DNA of 64,000 nucleotides from Obelidium mucronatum (taxonomy: Eukaryota; Chytridiomycota; Chytridiomycetes; Chytridiales; Chytriomycetaceae), in NCBI GenBank assembly GCA_025765595.1, contig JAIVFH010000005.1:558001-622000 (forward strand), in the 5' to 3' direction. Made by a program: the position numbers and the translations under genes. Position 1 is the first letter of the stretch. Every line of letters starts with the position of its first letter. The notes under the pieces are model-generated. The model worked only from the letters and a program-made list of their open reading frames with translations, was not told where the DNA came from and did no database searches. Shown here piece by piece: positions 35,840 to 45,449 of this stretch.

Positions 35840-38301
35840 ACAATAAAGCCGCCAACTTCTTCTTCCAATAACAAAGTATCCTCTACTTCTGGCTCCTCAA
35901 CACTCAGCAGCCTATTTTTATTGATACGCTGCTCCACGTAGCCTGACGCCAAAAGTTCATGGTATCCAATTTCAATAGGTTTCTGAATCAAGAAGTCGTT
36001 TGAAACAATTTTCCCTGGACTTTGAATCAGGTTCAAAACATCGAACAGAAACCCAGTGGCATTTGTTGTTGTTCTTACATCTTGATGCTCTGAGGAGGAA
36101 TCACGTAAATCCAGATGGCGAAAGAGTGATTTCCTCACGTCGTTTGCAGTACTGGCAGTTATAGAGACACGAACTGTATGATTCCAGTTTTTATTTGATC
36201 CAGCGGTATCTTCCTTTGCTTTAAACGCACGGACATGGTGCTCCATTTCCAAGTCAGCAGCGTGGAATGTTGATGGATGTCCTTTGGGGTTGCAAAATCT
36301 GTTTTGAACACTGACGTGTCTGCATTGTTGTGAAATTTTGCTCTCAAGTTCAATAAGCTCCTGTAGTACTAGATGGCAATATCCTTTGCTGTAGAGCTTC
36401 AAGAAGGGGAGATACAGGCGATGCATTGATATAACACCATAACCATCTCCGTGATGAATGCAGCTCCTGAAGACAACATACTTTAAGACATGTTTGATGA
36501 ATTGCAAGCGGTAGTTTTCGAATGGAATCTTTAACTGTGGAAAATATTCCACTTGATTCTTTGGCTTTACTGCAGCTGACGGAGTCCACTTTGGGATGTA
36601 AACAGAACTGTCTAGAGTGGCGACCACAGCTTCCGAAAGTTGGAGAACCTTTACCAAAGTGTTCTCTCCACTGGAGAATAAAGCACTCTCCAGAAGTTCA
36701 TTGCTCAAGACTTCCAAGTAAATTCGCATGGTCTCCAACTGAGCATCACGCATATCAAAGAATTTGAACTTGTTTCCATTGATGCTTTTGTCTTTAAGGT
36801 ACGCGTAGCTTCCCAGGGAGCCTTGAACCATTGTCCTTCCTTTTCCAAACATCTCCCATGTTCCACGAACAATAGCCATCTCCATATGAAACTCTCCTAA
36901 AGCTGGCTTAATATGAGATAATCGATCGGAATCATGCGCAAGGGAGTCGTGACGTCTTTCATGGATTGCAGAACGAATATTAGTGATTGTACCACCATCG
37001 CCAACAACAAGGACTTCCAGCAAACCATCCTTTGGAATACTGAACTCTTCACCAAATTGAGAAAGAATCTTGATGGCGCCATCCGTTGTCATTTCTCTCT
37101 CAGGAGATATTTTGAGGGGTGAGATACCAACACAACCAACGGGCCTTTTGGGATGCTCCAACTGAATTGGAAGGTGTTGAAAGTTGACATTGCTCTTGAT
37201 GATTTCATTTGCAACAGCAAGAACCATTTGTCGTCTCAACCAAGTGATATCACTCTCAGAGGCCAGCAGATCTGCGGGCGTTAACACGTTGATATCAATC
37301 TTTGGGGTAGTGGATGAGAGGGATGTGTCACAATCCAGAATTTCGAAGTGGCCTCGCAATGTATGAGACTGGAAAGTTGTCTGGTTTGAAGTCGACTTTT
37401 GGTGTACTCGAAAGCTTCTTTCCACATTGTCAAATATCCATGCTCTTTTGAAGCCCTCATATTGTACAGGAACTCGCGCAAGAATCTGAGATGCCATTGC
37501 ATCAAGTCGGTCGTAAACTGTAGAATAAGACACCGACAGGCCATACGCTGAAAACAACTGTATAACATTCTCTGACGCTCCACCCATGTACAGGACTATT
37601 GCATTGTCGGACTGGAGATAGTTGTATTTTTGACTTCTGGAGTTCAAGAAAATAGAGAGAACTGACGCCAGTCTTCCCTTTTCCCCCTTTGTCAAAGTGA
37701 ACACTGTTTTATATAAAAGTGTTCCTTCAGAATCCCAGTCTTCCAGCATTTTAGAAACGTCAAGTCGATTGTCAACAGTAGGAGTCTCGATTGAAACAGC
37801 AGCAAGCTGCTCCAAATCACTGGTAAAAATTTCGGGAACTAGCGAAGCTAATAATTCAGATCTTATCGCAGGAGGGATATTTGCCAAGAGACTTTGCAAG
37901 ACAGTCTTGTGTCCCTCAACATCCAGGGTCTCGAACTGTTTTATGATTGAGTCCATCGTCGCTTTATCCGCTAGTTGTGGATCCGCAATTCTTGGATTTG
38001 CGTAAATCGAGATACCAGCATTACGAGAGATGGTGTCGTAAGACGTGTTTATGCGAGGATGATTCAACGAGTCATTCAAGGAAAGGGCAGACGGGTTGAA
38101 TGGGATTGCAATGTTTGCAGATGAATAAACTGACGCAATACCGCTTCTTTGAGGTTGAGCTTTCTTGGTGGCTGGAGTTAACATCGGTGTTTCCGGGTAA
38201 AACCGCTTTTGTTGACGATTGACTGGCCGAGAGTTTTCATCAGTAGCAAGAGCAGTCTTCCGTTTCTTCTTGAAATGAGAAGGATTGCATTTTGGTGGCA
38301 T
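35836..38301 (-). CDS. DUF6589-like protein, probable transposase
   Basis: 821 residues, no intron. Basic N-terminus (FKKKRKT, residues 10-16) resembling a nuclear localisation signal. Helical, Ser/Leu-rich region to about 230. Conserved-looking core: AWIFDNVERSF (Asp291), VLVVGDGGTITNIRSAIHER (Asp435), ALGEFHMEMAI (Glu470, His472), then GSLGSYAYLKDKSINGNKF. This pattern (FDN, GDxxT with Arg-rich helix, GxFHxxM, GSL) is what I recall of the fungal DUF6589 family. Asp291, Asp435 and a downstream Glu could form an RNase-H-like DDE centre, but I cannot verify this. The ATG lies in the last bases of the right repeat. As the only non-helicase gene in the element it is the transposase candidate. 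Confidence 0.75.
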   Translation of the reverse strand: MPPKCNPSHFKKKRKTALATDENSRPVNRQQKRFYPETPMLTPATKKAQPQRSGIASVYSSANIAIPFNPSALSLNDSLNHPRINTSYDTISRNAGISIYANPRIADPQLADKATMDSIIKQFETLDVEGHKTVLQSLLANIPPAIRSELLASLVPEIFTSDLEQLAAVSIETPTVDNRLDVSKMLEDWDSEGTLLYKTVFTLTKGEKGRLASVLSIFLNSRSQKYNYLQSDNAIVLYMGGASENVIQLFSAYGLSVSYSTVYDRLDAMASQILARVPVQYEGFKRAWIFDNVERSFRVHQKSTSNQTTFQSHTLRGHFEILDCDTSLSSTTPKIDINVLTPADLLASESDITWLRRQMVLAVANEIIKSNVNFQHLPIQLEHPKRPVGCVGISPLKISPEREMTTDGAIKILSQFGEEFSIPKDGLLEVLVVGDGGTITNIRSAIHERRHDSLAHDSDRLSHIKPALGEFHMEMAIVRGTWEMFGKGRTMVQGSLGSYAYLKDKSINGNKFKFFDMRDAQLETMRIYLEVLSNELLESALFSSGENTLVKVLQLSEAVVATLDSSVYIPKWTPSAAVKPKNQVEYFPQLKIPFENYRLQFIKHVLKYVVFRSCIHHGDGYGVISMHRLYLPFLKLYSKGYCHLVLQELIELESKISQQCRHVSVQNRFCNPKGHPSTFHAADLEMEHHVRAFKAKEDTAGSNKNWNHTVRVSITASTANDVRKSLFRHLDLRDSSSEHQDVRTTTNATGFLFDVLNLIQSPGKIVSNDFLIQKPIEIGYHELLASGYVEQRINKNRLLSVEEPEVEDTLLLEEEVGGFIV

Positions 38302-38748
38302 TGATTAATGATATTATTGATATTTTGATTCATTTTTTTCCATACGTTTTGCATATTCAACGAGTTCGGTCCAAAGAACAAGAGCGAGTCAGCCAACAGT
38401 CCCGAAGCCATCAGAAATCGCGAATAGCATAAAAAATGGCTGCGCAAACCGACACACGTATCGAAATTGTGTTTGCGCTCATATTCGGCAGGCGCTGGTC
38501 TGTCAAAGTTTCAAGTACGTTAAATAAACGGAAATCCCAGAAAACCGCACGGACAAACCTTGAGAAATTGTCCCAAAAGTATGTCCACCAAAGCTGGTAG
38601 CGATCCGGCGGAGCGTTGGTGAGCTACATCGGTGGTGCTGTCGCGTTTTGGGTCAAAGATGCAAGATTTCCCATCAGCCTTTCTCGCAAGCTCGAAATTT
38701 TATTTTTTTGTCAACGAGCCAAAAAGAGAAAGGCTGACACTGAGCCTA
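38293..38748 (-). repeat. Right terminal inverted repeat of the transposon
   Basis: Inverted copy of 33508-33963, ending CACTGAGCCTA. It includes the start codon of the DUF6589-like gene (38299-38301) and the same upstream ATGs used by the helicase gene on the left. Confidence 0.93.
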
Positions 38749-38757
38749 ATTCTTAAT
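38749..38757. repeat. Target-site duplication, right copy
   Basis: ATTCTTAAT, identical to 33499-33507. Confidence 0.9.
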
Positions 38758-38817
38758 TGCTCCTTACCGACACCAAAAAAAAAGAATTGAAAAAAAGGCA
38801 GTTGTTCACCCCTTCAT

Positions 38818-39110
38818 CTAGCCACCAAATCCATAAATCGTAAGTCCTTGTCTCTTCAACGCACAAACGACATCCAAACTAGTAATTGTCTTTCTCTGGG
38901 CATGCATCATGTATGCGACTGCGTCGCGGATAACAGTCTCAAGAAACGCCCCAAAAGTCGACGCGATTCTTTGTGTCTCAGACCAAACATGCGCTTGACT
39001 CCGCCACGATATGCAACGTTCGATCGTTGGTTTGGTGATACGTTGGGTTCGTTGGCTTCGTACTTTAAAGTATGTCTTCATTGGGCACCGCTTCTTGGTC
39101 TATCAGGGTG
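38818..39110 (-). pseudogene. Histone H4-like relic
   Basis: The C-terminal part reads FLETVIRDAVAYMMHAQRK, then TITSLDVVCALKRQGLTIYG, clearly H4 but with several substitutions (for example Y-M-M for Y-T-E and C for Y). Upstream, ITKPTI is followed by RGGVKRMFGL in another frame, so at least two frameshifts are present. Nothing convincing remains of the basic tail. Unlike the copy at 6935-7248, it has many amino-acid changes, so it is a decayed copy rather than a sequencing artefact. It lies 70 bp from the transposon end. Confidence 0.8.
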
Positions 39111-39351
39111 CATTCCTAACCGAAAATTATGAAATAGAAATTCTATCCAGATTTTCATCCAGATTTCCATATATTTATTCAAACTGTTGTGCTACTCTCA
39201 ACTACAAATCGATCCCAAGGACACGTCCAGCCTTGCTTTTCTTCACTTGACGATGAAGATGCGGCAGCGGTGGTGACAGTTGAAAGTCGTTGGAAGCACG
39301 ATTTACACATTCGATGTTTGCACGGTTGTAGCTCTTTTTTTTTACCAAGTT

Positions 39352-41322
39352 TTAGTTGATGATAACGTGCATGGATGGGTTAATTTTTTTTCGCATACCA
39401 TAGTACTCAACATCATCACAACAGATTCCACACTCTACTGCCATAGCAGAATATGAATTTACAGATGCAGTAGGCAATGTTCCAACGTCAGACGGAATAT
39501 CAATTCGATTCGTGTCTTCATCTTGGCAACGAATAACCACTGGTAGCAACACTTCCAGTTTGCGTTCATGCTCAACTTCTAAGCAAGCCAACAGAGATTC
39601 GTACTTGTCGTTGACTTGTTTCAATGCTGCTTCTTTTTCAATCAAGAGTGCTTCTCTTTGCAATCTGAAAAAAAAAGGCGTTTAAGTTGACAACAACAAT
39701 CCTAAAAAAAGTTTAACTTACTTATATTCAAGCAATAGGTTTTCCTTTTCTTTGTTGTTGAGTGGTACTCCAATGTCGTCAATCATCTGTGGCACGCTGC
39801 CAACTCTCTCACAAGATTGTCTTCTGGAGTCGTTCTTGTCGGTTGAATTCATCAAATCATCAGGTTCTGTAGTTGTGGTACCGGTAACCACAACTTCTTG
39901 TTGTTGTACATGTTGAATATGGCGATTCAAAGCATCGCGAAACACGGTTGCAACATTCAAATCACCTAAAAAGTAGTATTAAAGAATTGAAAAATTAAAA
40001 AAAAAAAAAAAAGACGAAGGAAGAAGATGTCATGTTTTTTTTTTGGAAGCAGGAAAAGGGTACTCAACTGAACTGAAACTGTAGAAACAGAGTATAGTTT
40101 CCTTTGCATTGAGCAGTTACAAGTAAAAGATGTTGCTGCTGCTGCTGCTTCTGCATCTCGAAATCTGGCGTCGACAATGCTGTGGATATGCCGTTTTCCG
40201 ATTCTTCTGATGCCGCTGTGTTACTTGATGGCACAGGCGGCGGCAGTAATGGTTCTGCATCATCCAAAGTTTTTATCCGAACATCTGAAAGTGCATTTCG
40301 ATTCCATTCCAGAACACAACGATTCTTGACCCCCTGTGCTGATCGGATTGGCAGATTTCCAGTCCATCGCAAGTATGGGAAGCTAAAAGAAAGGCAACCA
40401 GTCCCCAAAGCAATCTGATAGGGAAACAAAAAAAGGTGGTTGAATTCACTTGTACTTGCTCAAGACAAAACATGAAAAAAAAAATTCACTCAACGTAGTT
40501 AACACACAGCAGAACTGAATCATTTCCAGTATCATTGAGAACAGAGCTTTCCTTGACAGTAGAAGCTTGACTATTAATCTCTTCTTGCAGTACAACCTCC
40601 CATTCCAACAGCCTGTCCAGCGTTTCGTTTAGCATTTCTTGGTTACTTTTGATCTCTGATTCAGGTAGTTTCTCTTTCGCAGCCTCCTGCGTTTCAGAAG
40701 AAAGTGGGTGTCATTTAAAAAAAGGCTTGACCATAAATGACATTACACTTACCAAATCTTGGTCTGTGATAAACACGTCCGAAAAAGAACCAAATCCAAA
40801 GACATCCACCACTGCGTTTGAAAGACCTGTTCTCGATTCCGTGGCAACTGGAGGCACTAGTGACGGTGCGTGTGCTCCCAACGATGTTGAGGAATGATGA
40901 TGAATAAAAGACGCATTGTTTGTCGATTCAGAAAGTATTCTTCTTTTTGGAGGCGTTTCAAAAAGTGTGGATGGTTTCGTAAGTGAACGCGTTGGTGCTG
41001 TTGATGACGATTCGGACTGCAAGGCTTTTCTAGCGCCGCCAAGAGAAGGAAACGCGAGGAATGGCTCAGACTCATTTTGAAGGCAATCGAGAACAAAAGG
41101 ATTTGCTGCAGGTCGAGGGCCCTTGGGTTTTGCTCCAGTGCCAGAGGAGGAGGAGGAGTTTAGTGAAAAGGGAATAGGATTGTTTGGCAAAACGCTGCGT
41201 CGGGCAGCTGCGGCAGATGCCAGTGGAGTTCGCGGAGGGCCGTTTGGGTTGGCAAATGGACGGCGAATGTGTGAATTTGATGGAATTGAAGATGGTGTGT
41301 GAGTGTGATGCTGGTTTTGCAT
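39352..41322 (-). CDS. Unknown multi-exon protein with C-terminal coiled coil
   Basis: Starts MQNQHHTHTPSSIPSNSH and encodes a basic, Pro/Ser-rich disordered N-terminus with motifs such as PPKRRILSES. Later exons include NETLDRLLEWEVVLQEEIN, a block RWTGNLPIRSAQGVKNRCV, a poly-Gln stretch and finally a strong coiled coil (NNKEKENLLLEY joined across an intron to LQREALLIEKEAALKQ). Introns with GT-AG ends lie at about 40695-40750, about 40440-40495, about 39965-40075 and 39666-39720. The composition (disordered N-terminus, coiled-coil C-terminus) would fit a cytoskeletal or centrosomal adaptor, but I do not recognise the family. Exon joins are approximate. Confidence 0.5.
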
Positions 41323-41456
41323 TGAATTGCTTTGTTTTTTATTCTTGCATCAGTCGAAACCAAAAAAAAAAAGAGATGAAAAGATTCTGCTACAGATATT
41401 TTTTACTACATTCGTGTTGTTGGTTTTAATTTGGTTTGTTTTCTTGTTGTTTGTTC

Positions 41457-42715
41457 TCACTCCAATCCAACACAAACCAAGGGGAAGGCTCCCTCAGCAC
41501 CAGTTTTCGTGAGTCGTCCAAAACCCCATCCATCGTCATGTGTCTGCAATACCAGGATAGTGTCTCCAACCTTCAAAGAGAGCTCGTCTGGATGAGCAGC
41601 CGTATATTCATCAACAACAGCGCGTTCGCCCAGATTTGACGCACCAGCACCAGCAGCCCCCGTCTCTTCGTCCACAATGCGCACATAGGTCTTTTCAACC
41701 GTGGTTGTTGTGGTTGTGTTTGACACAGAGTTTCTGAACTGGGCCAGCGGCGATCGTGGCTTCACGAAGCTCTTTCTGCCGCCGTCGCCGAGGTACTTCA
41801 TGACTGGGTGGTTCTGCGGGAAGATGTTGTGGCGGTTGCTGTAGACGATCCAGGCGGCGGCAACGAGCGCCACGAACAGCACGACGCCGACGGCGATGCC
41901 GACCTTTGCGGCGGTGCTGAGGCCCTCGTCGGGCTCTGCGGCGTCGGCCTTGTCCGCCTTGTTTGCCTTATTCGCCGAGCCCGAAGCAAGGACGCTGAAG
42001 TCCGCAGCCACGGCGGCGACGCATTCGGCGGCGGCGCCCGCTGCGGCGTCCTTCTGCCACGCGGCGACCGTGGCGGCGCAGTTGGCGGCGGCGCCCAGGG
42101 CGGCCGCGCGCGCGCCGAAGGCGGCCGACGCCGGCGCCACGGCGGGACACGCCGCCGAGGCGAGCAGCGCGTCGAACGAGGTGCCGAGCGTCTGGCACGT
42201 CGAGGCGCAGAGAACGGCGGCGGGTGCTTAGAGAGGGGGGTGTGTCAGTCAACTAGCATCCAACTACTACTACTACTACTACTAGAGCACTCACTCGGCG
42301 AGTTGTTGGCCACGTTGCAGTCTGCAGAGTAGTAAAACACATCCCGCAGACACAGGTACGTCGTCAGGTGGCTGACGGTCGCCGCCTGGTCAGCGACACA
42401 CCCCAGATCAGCAGAGGGGTTGTAGGCAGTGAGCGCCGCCTCCCACGAAGCGGCAGTGAGGCCAGGCAGGTTGTACTTGGCTGCCAGTGTGGTTGTGTTG
42501 ATGTACAGGTTGCCAGTCCAAGGGGCGCAGGCAGCCGTTGATGCAATGGATACACACTCCTACATAGACGGTGGTCAGCCACTGTCAATTGACCACCCCC
42601 TCTCAAAACGTACTGCATGCGAGCTAGATTGAGAGCTTTGGACTACCGGCTGGAGTCCAGCGATAGTTGCTTGTGCCTGGCTGGCGACCAAAGCAAGTGC
42701 GATGATGGCCTGCAT
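41457..42715 (-). CDS. Single-pass membrane protein: Cys-rich ectodomain, TM, cytoplasmic SH3 (copy 1)
   Basis: Exon 1 encodes a signal peptide (MQAIIALALVASQAQA). After an intron the ectodomain reads ECVSIASTAACAPWTGN, LYINTTTLAAKYNL, TTYLCLRDVFYYSADC, CASTCQTLGTSFDALL, with regularly spaced Cys. An Ala-rich, very GC-rich segment leads to the TM helix (VGIAVGVVLFVALVAAAWIV) and a cytoplasmic tail ending in an SH3 domain (ALVDEY-type VVDEYTAAHPDELSLKVGD, THDDGWGFGRL, EGAFPLVCV). Topology and SH3 suggest a surface sensor recruiting Pro-rich partners, as with yeast Sho1/Fus1, though it is not their orthologue. The ectodomain is homologous to that of copy 3 (45450-46686). Confidence 0.78.
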
Positions 42716-42834
42716 CCTTTGTTATTTTTGATTGAGATGAAAATGATTGAACCTTGGACTGAATGAACATGAAGAAAAGACTTATCCTTGTATTTTAATG
42801 CATTCGTTTTATTTAGAGACTAATGGTGATATAC

Positions 42835-43626
42835 TTAGCTATCTAAGCAACGAAGGGGAAACAGTCCCACTTGGTCGTTCCGTAATATCCTTCCTTTTGC
42901 CCACCCATCATCAAACACTTCCAACAACTGAATGAATTCGCCCACCTCAAGAGTCAGTTCATCAACCTTGGAAGCCGTATACTCCATCTTTACAGCACTA
43001 ACTCCAGGACCAGTCATTGACACTGGCCTTTCGCCATCCCGGTTCGAAATCACTGGAACTACCTTTGCATTTGTGGAAGCAGATGATGACTTTAGCCTTG
43101 TAATAGTCACTTTTCTTTTAGCCGGCGGTGGAACTGTAGAAGCAACTGCCGCAGTTGCTACAGCTGCTGTGGTTGTTGTCGTCGCCGTCGATGCCAGTGA
43201 TGATGGCAGTTCTTGCGGACTGGTAATACCACCAGCAGTGTTTCCCAGTCTCGAATTAGACGATACAGAACCAGCATCATCAGACAATTGAACATAGCCA
43301 TGGTTCAAGACATGCCTTGACGGTGCAAGAACTTTGAGGTCGTGAACATTGGTTTGATCGTAGCCAATGATCCTGCCACGGCGTCGATAGCAGATGAAGG
43401 CAATCCCGCAAGCAGATAGAATCACAAATATTGCGACAATGATGCCTGCGATTGCAATCCCACTCAAGTGTTGGTCATGTGTGCTTTGCAGGGACGATGT
43501 AGTAGTGTCTACAGGGATCACTGATGATGGTGATGTTGCTGGGACAGGAAGCGCACCGCCGTCACTGCTGCCACCGTCTTTCCTGACGATTCCAGCTATT
43601 AGTTGGAGAAATACCGCTGGAAGCAT
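42835..43626 (-). CDS. Single-pass membrane protein with cytoplasmic SH3 (copy 2, short ectodomain)
   Basis: 263 residues in one frame. Hydrophobic start (MLPAVFLQLIAGIV), about 40 residues of Ser/Thr-rich sequence, TM helix IAGIIVAIFVILSACGIAFI (about 58-78), then a basic RRRGR stop-transfer, a Ser/Thr/Ala-rich tail and a C-terminal SH3 (EYTASKVDELTLEVGEFIQL, FDDGWAKGRI, GLFPLRC). It lacks the Cys-rich ectodomain seen in copies 1 and 3. Same strand as copy 1 and about 120 bp upstream of it. Confidence 0.75.
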   Translation of the reverse strand: MLPAVFLQLIAGIVRKDGGSSDGGALPVPATSPSSVIPVDTTTSSLQSTHDQHLSGIAIAGIIVAIFVILSACGIAFICYRRRGRIIGYDQTNVHDLKVLAPSRHVLNHGYVQLSDDAGSVSSNSRLGNTAGGITSPQELPSSLASTATTTTTAAVATAAVASTVPPPAKRKVTITRLKSSSASTNAKVVPVISNRDGERPVSMTGPGVSAVKMEYTASKVDELTLEVGEFIQLLEVFDDGWAKGRILRNDQVGLFPLRCLDS

Positions 43627-43718
43627 TTGAATGGATATTTGGGTAACCTTTATTTTAAATACAAAAGTTGTCGAACATGGTTTATTTTATTTTTAAATAG
43701 TATTTATGAGTGGTTTAT

Positions 43719-44726
43719 TTAAATCAGTGGATTTGAAAGCAAAGCACTGCTATTCTCAATCTCTTGTCTCAAAATGATACCCATATCATCCACATCAGCA
43801 GCATGCACTCGGGAAAGCTGCAAAACACGCTTCACTAAACCAGCTTGAAAATCAAACCCTTCATCGTCAAGTTCCCCTCTTTTCTCTCTCCACGCATCGC
43901 AAACTTTCTTTTCCAAAGAGCCAACAGCTTCACCATCAAAAGACTTGGCATACTTCATCAAACACAGATTCGCAAGCATCTGCGTCAAATCTTGTCCATA
44001 ATGCCCCGTCCTCCCAAGCTCCCAATCGATAATCCCAATTCTCTTGTTTTCAAGGTCAACCAACACGCTATTTGGCCAAAAGTCACCAAACGAGAAACTC
44101 GACGTTGCATTAATTCCATCGTTTGCTGCAGCACGAGACTGCCACTCTTCCCCGTTTTCGATTCCATAGCTTTCCGCGATAGCGAGGTTCCGCGAATACA
44201 TTCGATTCATGACTGGAATCAATGGACTGTTTTGGAAGAGTGAAATGTCGGGTACGTTCAAATCTTTGATTTTAAACAGGAAATCAATCATGGCTGTCGC
44301 TATCCAATCAATGTCTTTGGCTTGTATAGTTTGAGGTTTCTCTGCCGTCTTTTTCAACAGCTCAAACAGGCCAGTTCCAGGCATGTCTTGCAGAACCAAA
44401 ACAAACGCCTCTGGATCAAAAAAGTAGGGCTCAGGAGAGCTCCAAGCCGCCGCAGCTTCGTTATTGAATTGTTTGTGGGCCGCAGAGAGGGCAATGAATT
44501 CGAGATTGGCTCTGTCTTGAGAGAAGGCAAGGTTCGGGGCGGCGCGGACGAAAGGTGGGAAGTTCTTTACAATGAAAGTCTGGTTTTTTGTTGTTGTTGC
44601 GATGCGCCAGACGTAGTTGCAAGTACCGCCGTTCAAGAGTGTTGCTGATGTGGGGACGATGGCATTTTCAAGCGCCCATGTGGTTGTTGCAAGGTATTCA
44701 AGAACTTTTTGTTCGGTCTCAAGCAT
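43719..44726 (-). CDS. Aminoglycoside phosphotransferase/choline-kinase-like small-molecule kinase
   Basis: 335 residues, intronless. N-lobe with LLNGGTCNYVWRIA and Lys block FIVKNFPPFVR; hinge LVLQDMPGTGLFELL; catalytic-loop region FSFGDFWPNSVLVD; metal block IGIIDWELGRTGHYGQDLTQ. These are the landmarks of the APH/methylthioribose-kinase-like family, which phosphorylates small molecules; the substrate cannot be deduced. The usual His before the catalytic GD is Phe here (FGDFWP), whereas many fungal relatives have HGDFWP. The region upstream (44727-45449) shows no partner gene. Confidence 0.78.
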   Translation of the reverse strand: MLETEQKVLEYLATTTWALENAIVPTSATLLNGGTCNYVWRIATTTKNQTFIVKNFPPFVRAAPNLAFSQDRANLEFIALSAAHKQFNNEAAAAWSSPEPYFFDPEAFVLVLQDMPGTGLFELLKKTAEKPQTIQAKDIDWIATAMIDFLFKIKDLNVPDISLFQNSPLIPVMNRMYSRNLAIAESYGIENGEEWQSRAAANDGINATSSFSFGDFWPNSVLVDLENKRIGIIDWELGRTGHYGQDLTQMLANLCLMKYAKSFDGEAVGSLEKKVCDAWREKRGELDDEGFDFQAGLVKRVLQLSRVHAADVDDMGIILRQEIENSSALLSNPLI

Positions 44727-45449
44727 TTGATGGGTATGCGTTCTGTTTTTTTTTATTCAATTGTCGGTTATGGCGCCGCTACTTGACCACTTTTGTGGCT
44801 GACAAATCCCAACTTGCCATTGGATTAATCATCAGTGGATCACTGTTCAGCTTCCAACAATACTGCCCCACTACTTAATGCGAGTTGCCAAATTTCTCTG
44901 AATATGTTGAAACGATCTTGGTCTACCCCAGAGCCTGTTTAGTCATAATCCCAGCAAATCGTGGAAACAAAAGCAGCACTTTCAATCCATTGTTCGATGC
45001 CATCTGGAGTGGTCGGACGCAAGTCGGCTAAAGAGTGGGCGCTCTCTTCAATGCTGTCCTTTTGGTATTTTAACTGACCACCAGCATTTTTTTTTTTTTT
45101 TGGTCGTGCATGGAAGTTCCTATGATATTCCATATTTGTACGGTGTCTCTGAGAACACTGAGTCAGGCAGCAGAGACCTTTGCTTAACAGCATCTGAGGC
45201 CAGAAGGATATCAATCGTAGATGCATTGAAATCCCCGTAGTGCTTTTCCTTTGAGCTTATCTTGACGAAACGATTTTGATTGCACCTGGATCAAAGGTTG
45301 AACCCTTAACGTGCCCGCTCTTTCTAAAAGGGCCAGCAACACACGCAACACAGACAAAACACAAAAGATTTACCAAACCAAGCATGTATTAGATGTTCGA
45401 TGCCAAGTCTTGCCCAAAAAAGTTCACATCTTAAAAAAAAACAGTAATA
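44727..45449. other. Intergenic, no confident gene
   Basis: Contains a short minus-strand frame with a Lys-rich stretch (about 44939-45226) that has no recognisable similarity. It is possibly a relic. No RNA gene seen. Confidence 0.4.

Larger units (their letters stand above)
33508..38748. mobile_element. Two-gene DNA transposon with 456-bp TIRs, RecQ-like helicase and DUF6589-like protein
   Basis: A 5,241-bp element bounded by 9-bp direct repeats ATTCTTAAT and by inverted repeats of 456 bp (33508-33963 and 38293-38748). I found one mismatch between the repeats (33598). The termini are TAGGCTCAGTG...CACTGAGCCTA. Two intronless genes point toward each other and overlap at their stop codons. 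The nearly identical repeats, intact ORFs and intact target duplication indicate a recent cut-and-paste insertion and a possibly active copy. It does not match the hallmarks of hAT, Tc1/mariner, PIF/Harbinger, piggyBac or Helitron. MULE elements share 9-bp duplications and long TIRs, but no MULE transposase is seen. Confidence 0.92.

Noticed and set aside
38178..38447. 89-codon frame on the minus strand in the right repeat, identical at its start to the helicase
   Set aside because: It is the repeat copy of the helicase N-terminus running into the DUF6589-like gene in the wrong frame. No separate product is likely, though it may act as an upstream ORF.
33508..38748. Transposon as a Helitron or telomere-linked helicase locus
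   Set aside because: Helitrons lack long inverted repeats and target duplications and carry Rep/Pif1, not RecQ. No telomeric repeats are near. The 9-bp duplication and 456-bp TIRs mean a cut-and-paste element.
44939..45226. Minus-strand frame with Lys-rich stretch in the gap before SH3 copy 3
   Set aside because: Cannot be connected to any exon or family; no start or splice context that convinces.
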